Part shown: positions 1 to 10,972 of the stretch, in pieces | Position numbering within the stretch: the first letter of the stretch is position 1 | Layout of the letters: every line of letters starts with the position of its first letter | Assembly: GCF_010389155.1 (NCBI RefSeq) | Contig: NC_057769.1 | Span: forward strand, 32,721,548-32,785,547 | Source: Erigeron canadensis | Taxonomy: Eukaryota > Streptophyta > Magnoliopsida > Asterales > Asteraceae | Direction of reading: 5' to 3' | Length of the DNA stretch: 64,000 nt | Made by a program: the position numbers and the translations under genes | Notes under the pieces: model-generated | What the model was told of the DNA's origin: nothing | What the model saw: the letters and a program-made list of their open reading frames with translations, nothing else | Databases searched by the model: none

Positions 1-2230
1 TTTTAAGTATTGATTACCTTTCCTTACCCCTACCAAGGATTAGTATTCATTTCCTTTTTTATTCCTTACCCCCAAGACCCCCAACCAGGCATCCCCTTAG
101 TATTAATCTATATATCGTTTCATTTTTGTACAGTTGTACTTGTATTTTTTGTACCTTTATTCTTTTTAGTGATTTGCTATTGGTCTTTTAATTTTAATAT
201 ATTGATGTTTTAAAAAAAAATAACTATTTGGCTTTAGACGACTCGGGTTTGAAAAACTATTTAAAGTAAATCAAACTCGACACTTTTTTAAGTTTTTTAG
301 GCTTTTATTTAATTATATTTCAAGACCTCAAACTTCATAAATAAATTTTTTTTTTGTTACCATTCATCATAATTATTGATTTCATAAAAGCTAGTAAGAT
401 ACTAAGACAAGTACAAAAGATGAGTTGAAATCAATACATGTACATGGAAATAAGATTACACAAAAAAAGTTGCTCCAATTCATCCAGGTAATTTAGGATT
501 GCTTTGATATGTTCGAAAGCCACAAGAAGCTTAAGGTTTTAAGCTCTTTGTCTGCAAAACTGATTGACGTGACTTTGTTGTTGAAGATAGAGTCGTTTCG
601 GGCATTTCAAATGACCCAGCAGTAGGCTTTGATGATGAGATTGAGAAGCTTGGAGGAGTACATTTAGTTATTTGAACTCAAACAATCTCATTTAAGCTAT
701 CTCTATTCACAATCCAACACACCAATATTATTTATTAAATGACTAATTTCTCTCTCTCTTATGTTTACCCAACCCAACCAAAACAATTCTTACACTCCCA
801 TGCAATGCAAACTAAATTATTTTTAATAACTAGAAGATACTCATGCAATACAACAGCGTCCTGGTGAAGATTATTGGTGGCATCGGCGACGTCAAGTGGC
901 GTAGATTATTAATGTAAAAATATTTTATGTAAAAGAAATATTGAGGATTTTTGAAATCCTATATATTTTATTTTATTAAATTACTCAGTAATATATAAAC
1001 TAGCTAGTGTATAAATCGAAAAATATATAATAAAGATACGTTAATAGCCACATCAAAAAATTTAAGCTACAAACATTAGTTGTCTATAATGTATTGTTGT
1101 GTTCATGTGTTGTGTTTTAGTGAGGCCCACTAACGAAACCAGGATCGAATGTGACCCGTAACACAATTTTTTTTCGTTAGCTTTGTATCGCTGCAAATTA
1201 ATGATAACGTTTATATTGTTATAATTTCTAGCACAGATTAAGGATTTTTGTCTATTTATGATGAGTTTATAAGAGTTTTTGACACTTTTGGTCGTATTCT
1301 TTCATATTTATTAGCATAAATACATTTTTATAGGTTATATTCATAAAAAGTCTTTCGAAAGTTTAAAGTTAGTTACATTGACCAATATATCATATTTATA
1401 TAATTCGTAGCATCAATAAAATATACATTATTTTTTTAAAAATTATACTACAAAATTTTAACAGACCCGTAGCCCGGGCTACCTCTCGTTTCAATATAGT
1501 TCCGCCAGTCTGAGGCCACGTCAAAAAATTGAAGCTACAAACACTAGTGGATAGGGTGAACAAGTTGGTCGGATTAAACATTATATAATATTTTTCTTTT
1601 ACCTTTTCACCCAACCGACTAAAAAATTTTAGACCAATGGGAATGGTCTTATGATCATAAATAAACTAAAGTTATAGTTTTAAAAAAAAAAAAGAAAAGA
1701 AAAAACTCATAAAATTTACCTTAATTCTCGTAACACTTAACACACACTTAAATGTGAAAGCATGATTAAGAATGCACGAACATTAATTACGAATTTGATG
1801 TACGCAATAAGATGAAACATGAAACACGATGATATATCTTGAAAAGAGATGAAAAGAAAAATAAAATCTAGCGCTATATATGTTCACACTTTAACAAACA
1901 TGGTCTTTTTTTTATAAAAAAAAAAAAAAAAAGTTTGACTATCTAATACAGTAACAGAAAAAAACATCAAGTGTGCACATCATATGCATACAGATGACGA
2001 CAAACTGGTATGAAAATGGACAAAGTCATGGAATCACCCCATTTAGAAAAAGATATTAGTCAGTTAATTTATTAAAAATTTCGATATTCTATTATATCTT
2101 AAGATAAGTTTCTATTTTAAATAAATAAGAAATTATTATCACGTTGATCGCAAATAATTCAGTCCAATATTAGTTGTAAAGATAAGGTTTAACCACATTT
2201 TTTAGAAATCCAAATTTTAATTTTCTTGAT
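1..2230. other. AT-rich intergenic DNA
   Basis: I see no coding region with recognisable protein similarity here. The DNA is AT-rich, with many homopolymer runs. A perfect 14-base palindrome, GTAGCCCGGGCTAC, lies at 1469-1482. Two related phrases (near 1050-1080 and 1525-1545) share the words 'cacgtcaaaaaatt.aagctacaaaca', so a small old repeat is likely. Short open frames here look like chance. Confidence 0.5.
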
Positions 2231-2851
2231 ATATCCACGTTTCTTTGATGATAATAATGTACACTTTCGGATAGAAGTCATAGCATATGTATCCATACAC
2301 ACATTAATTTTTCGCTTACATAAATCGAGTGCATAATTTAGACAATAATAGCTTACGAGATTTTATTATAGAAAAGATTGTTAAATACAATCTAGTTAAT
2401 GTGTATAAAAAAATTTTATATCAAAAGTCTACCTTTGAATTAATGGTAAATTTATAACTATTTTATGCATTTTAACTAAACCGTTCAAATTGTATTTGAT
2501 CCTTTACTATATATCCGCACTTAATTAAAGATGTGACCAATTAGATATATATGTTGAGAAAAGAGATGACGTGATAAATTAACATAGATTGATGTATAAT
2601 CTAAATACTAATCTGAGTAATATTGTTCACTCTAAACATGTGAAAAGTTTCACAAAAATTCCATGTTAAGAAGTATGCTATGTTTTTTCTTTTCTTTTTA
2701 AAGTAAGAAGTATGTTAGACTATGTGGTACGAGGCATTTTATAGGTTGGAGGTCTTTGGCTACATGGTTCCATGTCATCATGTAAAAAATAGGGGTGTGA
2801 AGCATCTTGGATTAGTGAGATCTTTTGTCATGTGTTATCAACTAATGATAA

Positions 2852-2885
<34 letters not shown>

Positions 2886-2997
2886 TTATTTATATTTTTC
2901 ACCTACTATTAGTTTATAAACTACATATTAAACACATAAAAAAGTTCATAAAATAAAATACTAATTAAGTTCCATTACATAAAAATAAAAGACTAAG

Positions 2998-4688
2998 CAT
3001 CATCATCGCTAACGTATTCATTAAGGTCGGACACGGGTTCATCTTGTCGCGAACAAGTCGTCCATATGTGATCCACTAAATCCACCATGAGCATGTTGTG
3101 GGTTTCTCTATTTTTGATCGCATGCAAGTTCTCGATCTGTTGCTCCATGGGAGTTTCTTATATCCGGTACTCTGGGTGCAAAGAAGGGTCTTCCGGGTCG
3201 TAGTCTTGACAGAAAGTTTTGTCCTCATCATGCAAAATCATGTTATGTAGGATGATACAAGTATAGATCATGGATTGCATCCGTTCTTTGTCCCAATACC
3301 GTGCAGGATTACTAATAACCTTCACCTCTTCTTCAGAACACCAAACGCTCTTTCATTGTCCTTTCTTGCCGATTCTTGTTTCTTCATAAACAACTTTCTT
3401 TTGTTGTCAAACGGGTCGGTAAAAGTCTTAACGAAAATGCATACTCCGGGTAGATGCCATCGCCCAAATAGTATCTGGTCTTGTAGAAGTTGTCATTCGC
3501 ATAAAAAGAGGCTACAAAATATAAATAAAGGAACCAATTATAGAAAGTGTAAAAACATAATGTAAAACACAAATAAAGGAAGGAATTTAAATAATATAAA
3601 ACAAACCTGTAGAAGCCAAACCGGATATAAACTCCTCAAGAACGGGCGAGGCTTCAAAAACATTGATGTCGTTGTTAGACCCCTGCATCCCAAAGTATGC
3701 ATTCCAAATCCACAAATTATAAGACGCAACTGCCTGAAGCATCAACGACGGTTTCCCAATATCACCTCGAGTATGAGTGCCACGCCATGCATTAGGACAC
3801 ATATCTCATGTGCAATGCATGCAATCAATGCTACCAATCATGCCCGGGAAACCATGGCGGTTGTTCATGGACCTCGTACATCCGTTGGAGATCACTCCAT
3901 GTCGGTCTAAGTAAGTAAGTATTACCGTATAGTTCCCTTATGCCTATTTATATACAATTAAAGTACAACTATGTTATAAACTATATATAAACTACGGTAT
4001 AAACTATATATAAACATAAACTACGTTAAACTATATATAAACTAAAACTATCTTAAAACCATATATAAAGTACAACTACGTTATAAACTATATATAAACT
4101 AAAACTATCTTAAAACCATATATAAAGTATATCTACGTTATAAAGTATAAAAAGATTAAACCATTTTGAGTAAAAAATTGTACTAGTACAAAAGTGTCCT
4201 AGTGTGTCACGTGAGGTCCTTTCTGATATGCCAAAGTTCTCATCAAATGCGTCAACACTAGTGCCATATGCCAATTGATGGAGCGTCCATGTACACTTTA
4301 ACTTGGTTGAGAAACCAAGCTTACTCGACCCTTCGTATCTTTATTGGAAAAATGGATACTCGGCTTCCAAATCATTACATATTTGAAGAAATAACCGCTT
4401 ACTCATACGATAACGCCTCCTAAACATCTTTGCATTGTAAATCGGTTCGTCAACAAAATAGTTACGCATGAGTCGAGCTTCGTCTTCTTGATGCCTTTGC
4501 ACAATAGTAACCCGTCTCTTAAACCGCGGTCTTACGACTTCATCTTCTTCATAATCTTCATCACCATCAACGCAATCCAACATAGCATTAACGGCCAACG
4601 TGGCCGCCTTCGAGATGGTCGAGTCTAGCTCGGATGAACCGCTCGAACTGTCGAATGAGCTATCGGTCGAGCTCTCGTTTGATGACAA
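2998..4688 (-). pseudogene. Harbinger transposase-derived nuclease, broken
   Basis: Read on the minus strand from 4688, the first segment has an acidic, serine-rich start. Around 4400 it has the conserved block RRYRMSKRLFLQICNDLE, typical of plant Harbinger (ALP1/HARBI1-like) transposases. An in-frame TAA at about 4325 interrupts it, but recognisable protein continues (LAYGTSVDAFDENFGISERT at about 4270-4210). After a minisatellite-filled gap the nuclease core follows: GMIGSIDCMH (first catalytic Asp, about 3845-3815), a TGA in place of an expected Trp (about 3806), then CPNAWRGTH and GSNNDINVF (second Asp, about 3670). YYLGDGIYPEYAF (3470-3430) is followed by a frameshift, after which the C-terminal part with NERAFGVLK (third acidic residue) reads in another frame. 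The tail ends in EYVSDDDA near 3000. With at least two nonsense codons and one frameshift, it cannot encode an active transposase. Confidence 0.85.
3950..4150. repeat. Minisatellite of 'actatatataaacta' type units
   Basis: The phrases 'cgttataaactatatataa' and 'aaaactatcttaaaaccat' recur several times in tandem within about 200 bases. It lies inside the Harbinger element, between the N-terminal and nuclease parts of the transposase, and probably expanded there from an intron or spacer. Confidence 0.7.
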
Positions 4689-5451
4689 TGGGTAGTTGAG
4701 ATAGTGAGATCCATGGATATCTAAAGAAGAAAATGTGGTTTTTTTTAAAGAGATATGTGTTAGAATGGTGAAGAAAATGGTGAAAATTGTGGCTTTATAT
4801 AGGAATAATGGTTTAAAAATTAAAAAAATAATAATAATAATAATAAAAGAAAGGAGCCGTTAGGCCTGGGGAAAAGGAAAGCTAAAAAACAATTGCAAAT
4901 TTCTAGCTTTTGTTTTTATCCGTGGACCACTTTTTGACCGGCAGAAACGCCCATCGGAGCCATGTACACGGCTTTCAGTCCGCGTTTCGGTGCTGGACCC
5001 TCCCCCCACCCTCCCCCCCCCCCCCCCCCCCAAAAAAAAAAGCTTCACACCGTGAAGTCTTATCATCTTATGTAACTTTGGTAGTTTTAACTTCAAATTT
5101 TTTTTATACAAGTTTTGATGTTTAAAAACAACTAAACAACTTTGATCAATTGTGTAGGAATATACACACACCTTTAAATGAATAAACTGGTTGATTTTTA
5201 ACTTTCAAAATTTTATAGTTTTTTTTTAGAAAATATATTTCCCACTTTTAAATTTTTACGTTTTTTAGTCAGAAAACTTTAATAAACACCTACAAAAGAG
5301 TGAAACTTTAACTAAACACTTCACAAAACTTAGGCAAACTCCAATACTAAGGACTCTTTTAGACATTACTAATTGATCGATAGTCATTTTCAAATGTTTA
5401 TTGATTTTCCAGATTAAGGTACGTATCTCGTATACGTTGTCTTGTTTCATA

Positions 5452-5570
5452 CTAGACGGATGCCCGCGTGATGCGGCGGTAACGATGGTAGCGACGAAGA
5501 TGTGGCGACGACGGCAGTGGTGGCGCCGATGCGCTGTGGTGACGTGGTGGTGAATGTAAATTAATTGATG
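5452..5570 (-). mobile_element. Helitron 3' end (minus orientation)
   Basis: Read on the minus strand, the sequence ends with a GC-rich near-palindrome (CCGCCGCATCACGCGGG), then a short spacer and CTAG followed by a host T (5451-5455). This is the arrangement of a plant Helitron 3' terminus. Next to it is a run of GTGGTG/GGCGACG words matching the reverse of 34020-34105, so both are the same family. I did not find the 5' end. Confidence 0.5.
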
Positions 5571-5747
5571 TAAGAGCAGTTATTATGGTTCTTTAGTGAA
5601 TAAAATGTTTGGAATTTATTTCATTAAGGGTATTATAGATAAATAGGTGAAAATGTTTCAATTAGTGAATAAAAAAGAGAGATATTATAGTCATTTCAAA
5701 ATCTTAATTACTTAAATGGGAAGGGGGTAGTTTGTTTTATAGAGTAA

Positions 5748-6484
5748 CGAGGGAAAGTACCTGCGCGTTGCAGCAATGAGATGGTGGGGATGATAGATCA
5801 TAGAGTGTAATAGGTCAAAGGAGGTGATATGTCATAGGGTGTGATAGCCAAATGTCCTAGCCATACGAACTCCTCCCTCATATTTAAAAATTTGTCAAAA
5901 GTATATCGAATGACATCTCTAATGAAAGAGCATAAAATTTTAAGAACACCATATAGTTTTTATAAGACTGTCTTTAATGGGGGTGTGTTTAGGCGCTCTT
6001 AGGTGCCTTGGATATCCTTTGCGGTTGAAGTTTGTCCAAAACTAAGGATTTTTTGAATGATGCCCTTACTTAATATATTTTTGTTTTTAGTTGGTGGTAA
6101 AAGGATATGTAAGGATATCTAAGGATGTTTGAATGGTTGGAGATAAAATTATAGCATTTGAAGGATTTATAAGGATGTATAAGGATATGTAAGTATGTGA
6201 TGTGGCAACTCAAGTACGTCTAATGGCGTCCTTAGCATTGGAGATCACCTAATTTATCGATGTACGGTTTTTGAGATAAAAGATTTTGAATGAATTAGAG
6301 GAATAAATTGATTTATGGAGGAGAGAGAAAAATGAGTCGTTGAGATTTAAAAAGAGAGAAAAAAAATGAGTGGTTAAGATTTTTTCAAAGGGTATTATAA
6401 ATAAATGATAAGAGTATTTTGAGGTTCTCAATTACTTAAAATTGAAAAAATGGAAGTAATAAATGCTTTATAATGTATTAAAGA
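5748..6484 (-). mobile_element. Non-autonomous Helitron, family H, copy 1, with nested insertion
   Basis: The element reads on the minus strand. Its 3' end at 5748 carries the family's GCGCGTTGC hairpin region (as CGAGGGAAAGTACCTGCGCG on the plus strand) after a host A. Its 5' end near 6484 reads TCTTTAATACATTATAAAGC before a host T. The body matches the copies at 8432-8900 and 28765-29164 ('aaagtatatcgaatgacatc', 'atcgatgtacggtttttgag'). Relative to those, about 290 bp from 5960 to 6250 is extra and looks like a nested MITE with terminal words 'ctttaatggg' and 'ccattagacg'. Confidence 0.6.
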
Positions 6485-6535
6485 TAAAGATAGAGATATA
6501 GATATAAATGTATCCCTATTAAGTCGTATCTCTCG

Positions 6536-7206
6536 CTGTTCAAAAAAGAAGTTGTATGTCTCACTTCAACATCGATTCAAACCTAATATATACGAGTAAA
6601 AATTAGCGGACACACATGTGACATACTGACATGACATGTGCATATCAACTATCAACTACTCTCACAACCGGCGGTATTAGAGCAATTTGTTTATGTAGAT
6701 TTTAATTATTTTATCTTGTCTAATTAGATATTTAGTTAATTATCCTTGACTTGGTTTACCTTCAGAAGTTTGGATAGGAACTATCGCATATTTGGTTATT
6801 TATTTTTAAGACCATCATTTATTCATTTATATGTTAGTGGTCTTCAGGCCAACTGATATCATTCACATGTTGTAATACAACTATCGTGGATGATTTTTGC
6901 TCGAAATGGAATGTGAATTTAATACATTTTTATTTTCACATGAAAAAAAAAGAGTATAAATTAGATCGGCTTGCTGGTTGTCAGTGCCACATAATATATC
7001 AAAAAAGAAAGGACCAAAACTTATCTCAACCATTTTAATAATACTACAAGTATAATTTATATGTAATTTTGGTCCATAATTTACATGACTCAACCAAGTC
7101 ACAATAAAACTAAAAAAATTGACATAGGTAGTAGGTTGGTTTATAAACAAGTAAAAAATAGTTGTATAAACAAAGCTTGATGTAATTGATCTTCTATTTT
7201 GTTAAC

Positions 7207-7237
<31 letters not shown>

Positions 7238-8320
7238 TTTATAGCTTTTATTACTTGATGGTTAGTTTTAACTCATCTAAAGTATAAAGCCCGGGTACAT
7301 CACTGGTGCTTGTGGAATGATTAGTTGAATCGAAACGACTAGAAGATGAAGGTTTTCTTAGCCGATTTATACCTTTTAAGACCATCATTTATATGTTAGT
7401 GGTCTTCGGGCAATCAAGCCAACTGATCATTCCTATATATATTGTAAATATGTTATAGTACAACTATCGTGGATGATTTTTGCTCGAAATGGAATGTGAA
7501 TTTAATTCATTTTTATTTCCACATGATCTAGAAAAAAAGAATGTATAAATTAGATCGGGTTGATGGTTGTCAGTGTCACATATGTATCAAAAAAGAAAGG
7601 GCCAAAACTTATCTCAACCCTTTTAATGATACTACAAGAATAATTTATATGTATGTTTATGAAATTTTGGCACATAACTTATATGACTCATCCAAGTCTA
7701 TATAAAACTAAAAAAATTGATATAGGTAGTAGGCTGGTTTATAATCAATTAAAAAATAGTTGTATAAACAAAGCTTAATGTGATTGATCTTTTTAATTTG
7801 TTACCTTATGTTTTTTTTAACAATTTGTAGTTTTTATAACTCCTGAGTACATCACGGGTACTTATGGAATGATTAGTTGAATCGAAAGGACCAGAAGATG
7901 AAGTTTTTCTTAGCCGATTTATACCATTGACCAAAAGGCTATTATCTGTGATATACTAAAATACAAGTAATTTTCTATAAGGTTTCTAATTTAAAGATGT
8001 TAATTAGTTAAAACATACCAGTATACCTCTATAAAATTACACAAAATACCAAAAAAGAATTCTAGACCAAAAGCATAACAAAAAATTGACATGTCAAATG
8101 TTTTCTTTTGTAGGAATTGTGTTATGTGAATGTGAATGTAAATGAAAAAAAATCTAAACTAAAAAAGACATGTTGATGTTCACACATTAACAACCACACT
8201 CATTGACTTAGAATTTCACGTATTATATAATGCTTGTCCAGCATTAAAACATTTTTTTAAGCAGTTGTTAGTAGATAATACACCAAAAATAATTTAATTT
8301 AGGATCAAAGACTGGCTGAC
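6536..8320 (+). repeat. Block A, middle part: duplicated with 38755-39835 and 50585-51758
   Basis: This segment shares long colinear identity with two other places in the window ('cacacatgtgacatactgac', 'ggatgatttttgctcgaaat', 'aaagacatgttgatg'). All three are in the same orientation. No coding capacity is evident. In this copy a 568-bp portion is duplicated in tandem, whereas the other two have it once. Confidence 0.85.
6808..7930 (+). repeat. 568-bp tandem duplication within block A
   Basis: The sequence starting 'aagaccatcatttat' at about 6809 restarts at about 7378, and the two units stay similar through 'actatcgtggatgatttttg', 'gtcagtg.cacat' and 'cgaaa.gac.agaagatgaa'. Blocks B and C contain only one copy, so the tandem event postdates the split of the blocks. 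Several small indels separate the units, so it is not very recent. Confidence 0.8.
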
Positions 8321-8431
8321 ATTTTTCAACAGATTCGTCTTCCATAAATCCAATACATATTTACTTTTTTAAGATTGAAAATTATCAGTAAAATAATACC
8401 CATCTACTCTTACTCTTTTATTTAGTTATTA

Positions 8432-8900
8432 CGAGAGAAAGTATCCGCGCGTTACGGCGGTAAGATGGTGGGGGTAATAGGTCATAGGATGTGATAAGTA
8501 ATAGAGTGTGATCGTCAAATGCCTTAACCGTACGGGCTCCGCCATTGGATTTAAAAATTCGTCGAAAGTATATCGAATGACATCTCTAATGAAAAAGCAT
8601 GAAATTTTAAAAACACCAATACAATTTTTATAACTTATCGATATACGGTTTTTGAGATAAAAGATTTTGAATAAATTAGAGGAATAAAATGATTTACGTA
8701 AGAGAGGAAAAAATTGAGTGGTTAATATTTGGAGAGAGAGAAAAAAAATAAGTGATTGAGATTTAAGGGTATTATAGCCTTATAAGTAGATTAGGTAAAG
8801 ATATTTAAATTAGTGAATAAAGAAGATGAGTATTTTTGTCGGTTCAAATCATCTTTTCTTAAGGAAAAAAAAAGGCTCTTATTTTATAAGATAATATAGA
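8432..8900 (-). mobile_element. Non-autonomous Helitron, family H, copy 2
   Basis: A 469-bp insertion sits between a host A (8431) and T (8901). On the minus strand it starts TCTATATTATCTTATAAAAT and ends in a GC-rich hairpin region (CCGCCGTAACGCGCGG), a short spacer and CTCG. The homologous site in block C (around 54462-54475, 'tttagttatatagcaaaaga') lacks it, which is direct empty-site evidence. Confidence 0.75.
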
Positions 8901-9231
8901 TACAGATAAGAGGAGTAGTTACGTACTATATCTAATAGGTCACCAATGAAAAACAAAAAGGGACACGGTTAAGATACTCGCGACTATTCTATATAAGGAA
9001 GTGATATTCGTACCACAAGTTTTGATAAATTTGCCACGCATATGCTTTAGTAATTTGTACACTGTGTTCAGAAGGTTGTCTTTTGTGGTAGATTTAATAA
9101 AATATAAGGAACGAATATCATTTTTCTTCAAAATATAGATAGTTGTTTTTCGAGATATGCTATTTTAGAAAATATTCAATTAAATGACTAAATGTAAGAT
9201 TTTTTAATTTAATTGAATGTTTTGCTCTAAT

Positions 9232-9848
9232 AATAAGAGTGATTTAAAAGAAGCACCCACTTGACACTATGGTATGACTTGCAATTGAGCACTTCTTTTT
9301 CTTCATTTGTACTTATTTGGAAATATCATATATGAAACATCACATTCTTTTCATGGAAAGTTTTGTAGTAAATGGTAACTTGGTCTTGGTGTACCACTGA
9401 CTCAATTGGAAAGTTCGGTTGATCTTTCAACTGCTAGAATTCAAGATGGAATTTTAACAACGTCCAGGAAATTATTAGGTTCAAAATTTTCAAACGAAAG
9501 TGTTTGGGATTGTTTATTTTTCTACATATTTACTTATTGTTTGTCTAGCAACCAATAATAAACACTATTTTAGAAACTATTGAAATCTGCTAATCAAGTA
9601 TCCCTAGCTACTTTATATTTTATATAAATAGTTAATTAAGTATCCATCTGAAAGGCTATATATAATTAATTAAGTTAGTTTACCAGTGTAATGAAATCAT
9701 TTTTGTAATCATTATTAACTGTTGATTAGTAAAAACTAGAAAATCTAAAAGCTGAAGCTAAGAGCAACTTCCGGTGGAAGCAGATTTAAATCTTGCTGTG
9801 CATCTGGAATCAAAACTGAAGGAACCACCAAAACCCGTGTCACCTAGG
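9232..9848 (+). repeat. Block A, right part: duplicated with 54650-54675 and 55596-57250
   Basis: From 'aagcacccacttgacact' onward this segment matches block C closely up to 'aaggaaccaccaaaaccc'. It carries a single copy of the unit that is present four times in block C, and it lacks the 920-bp transposon found there at 54676-55595. It is noncoding. Confidence 0.85.
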
Positions 9849-10585
9849 GTCAGGGACGGAGCCAAAGTTTATTTATAGAGGGGGCAAATTTAAAAAACGA
9901 ATGCTTTATTATCAAAACCGTTTTTGAAAATGTGAAAAAAAACGTAGCTCGTCTCGAGAAAAAAAAATGGACCTAAAATAATTATTCCATCATAGACGGT
10001 TTTAGTTTAAATACTACACTGTAGTTACATTATGTTTTCACAATAGAGAGAAAATTGAGTATGGTTATTAGATACTTAAGTTTGGGTGTATAATATCTCA
10101 CTTACTAATTTTTTAATATTTATTAGCCATTTATGTTTTTTATGGATTAAAAAACTAAGATGTGGGGAGGATCTACACGCAAGCTTAAATGTCTAGCAGC
10201 CACATATTCTCCCACATATTCTCACATATATATATAGTTTGTGGCTGTTGGACACCTAATTTGGATGAAAAAACCCGCTAATTTTTAATAAATAGTTGGC
10301 TTATATTATTAAAAATTTAAAAGTTACGTGTTTCTTTTTCTCAAATTGAATGCCTAACATTACTTTTAAATGAAAAATTTAAAAGAAGTTACATAAAATT
10401 TGAATCTATGTGATGAAGTTTTAATTGGATTTCCCGTTATACACCTTTACCATACCATTTTTATAAAAGACAAATATGAAGCGCAAACTAGTAAATAACC
10501 GCTTTATCCTTCCCAATGCAATTTCACATCTGCAAATTGGACAAATCAACTTTATCTTCTTCACAAACCGTGAATTAATACTACT
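9849..10585 (+). mobile_element. hAT-like terminus and insertion of uncertain extent
   Basis: Where block C continues into the last exon of the 167-residue gene, block A switches to unrelated sequence starting CAGGGACGGAGCCAAAG, which resembles a common plant hAT-type terminus (CAGGGGCGGAGCCA). I did not find a matching opposite end before the duplication resumes near 10590, so the element is probably truncated or the interval is composite. Confidence 0.4.
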
Positions 10586-10589
10586 ACTG

Positions 10590-10972
10590 GATGCAACTAA
10601 GCAAGTACAGAGCTCTAATCTGGGGAAGCCACCTTTTGCAAAAGATTGATTGTGTATCTTGAAGACCCTAAAAGGCTAGCCTCACTTTCTTAATTACTAA
10701 ACAGAAAAGTGGATCCAAGCACTTAGCAAAGCAAAACCCAACTGGTAATTATTTATGGCAGCCATTGGCCCATTGCCAATAAAAAGTACCTTACAGATAT
10801 TATCGACAAAGGTCTTTAACACAAGAATAACCATGAAACACGGACAGCTCTCAATAACAATCACTTCCATTTCATGTATTACCACCAATTTGCAATGTCA
10901 CTATATTAACCGTCAATAGATTTTGCAGCTCTGGAAATAAAATCTGAACCATAATAATGAAAAAGGTGTGGA
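10590..10972 (+). pseudogene. Intron-3 relic of the 167-residue gene (block A copy)
   Basis: This segment matches two parts of intron 3 of the gene at 57375-59954: about 57690-57903 and about 58745-58916. The roughly 840 bp between them is missing. The match stops at 'gaaaaaggtgtgg', just before the position of exon 3 in the intact gene. Exon 4 is also absent, so no coding sequence survives. It shows that block A once extended into the gene. Confidence 0.75.

Larger units (their letters stand above)
2718..5059 (-). mobile_element. PIF/Harbinger DNA transposon, decayed but complete in outline
   Basis: The element is bounded by a 3-bp target duplication, TTA (2715-2717 and 5060-5062), as expected for PIF/Harbinger. 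The outermost bases form an imperfect inverted repeat: GACTATGTGGTACGAGGC on the left, and GACTTCACGGTGTGAAGC on the right when read inward. Block B around 35040-35060 carries the same flanking sequence without the element, which supports these limits. Inside, on the minus strand, lies a broken Harbinger-type transposase. A run of ATT repeats (2853-2884), a minisatellite (3950-4150) and a long C run (5004-5029) have grown within it. Confidence 0.8.
2230..5345 (+). repeat. Block A, left part: segmental duplication partner of 34134-35320
   Basis: Sequence from about 2232 to 2714 and from about 5060 to 5345 closely matches 34134-35037 and 35040-35320, in the same order and orientation. Shared phrases include 'gtgcataatttagacaa', 'gatgtgaccaattaga' and 'ttgatcaattgtgta.gaat'. 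In this copy the Harbinger element interrupts the match. In the other copy a SINE does. Confidence 0.8.

Noticed and set aside
2853..2884. Structured repeat of possible regulatory role
   Set aside because: It is a plain ATT microsatellite inside a transposon.
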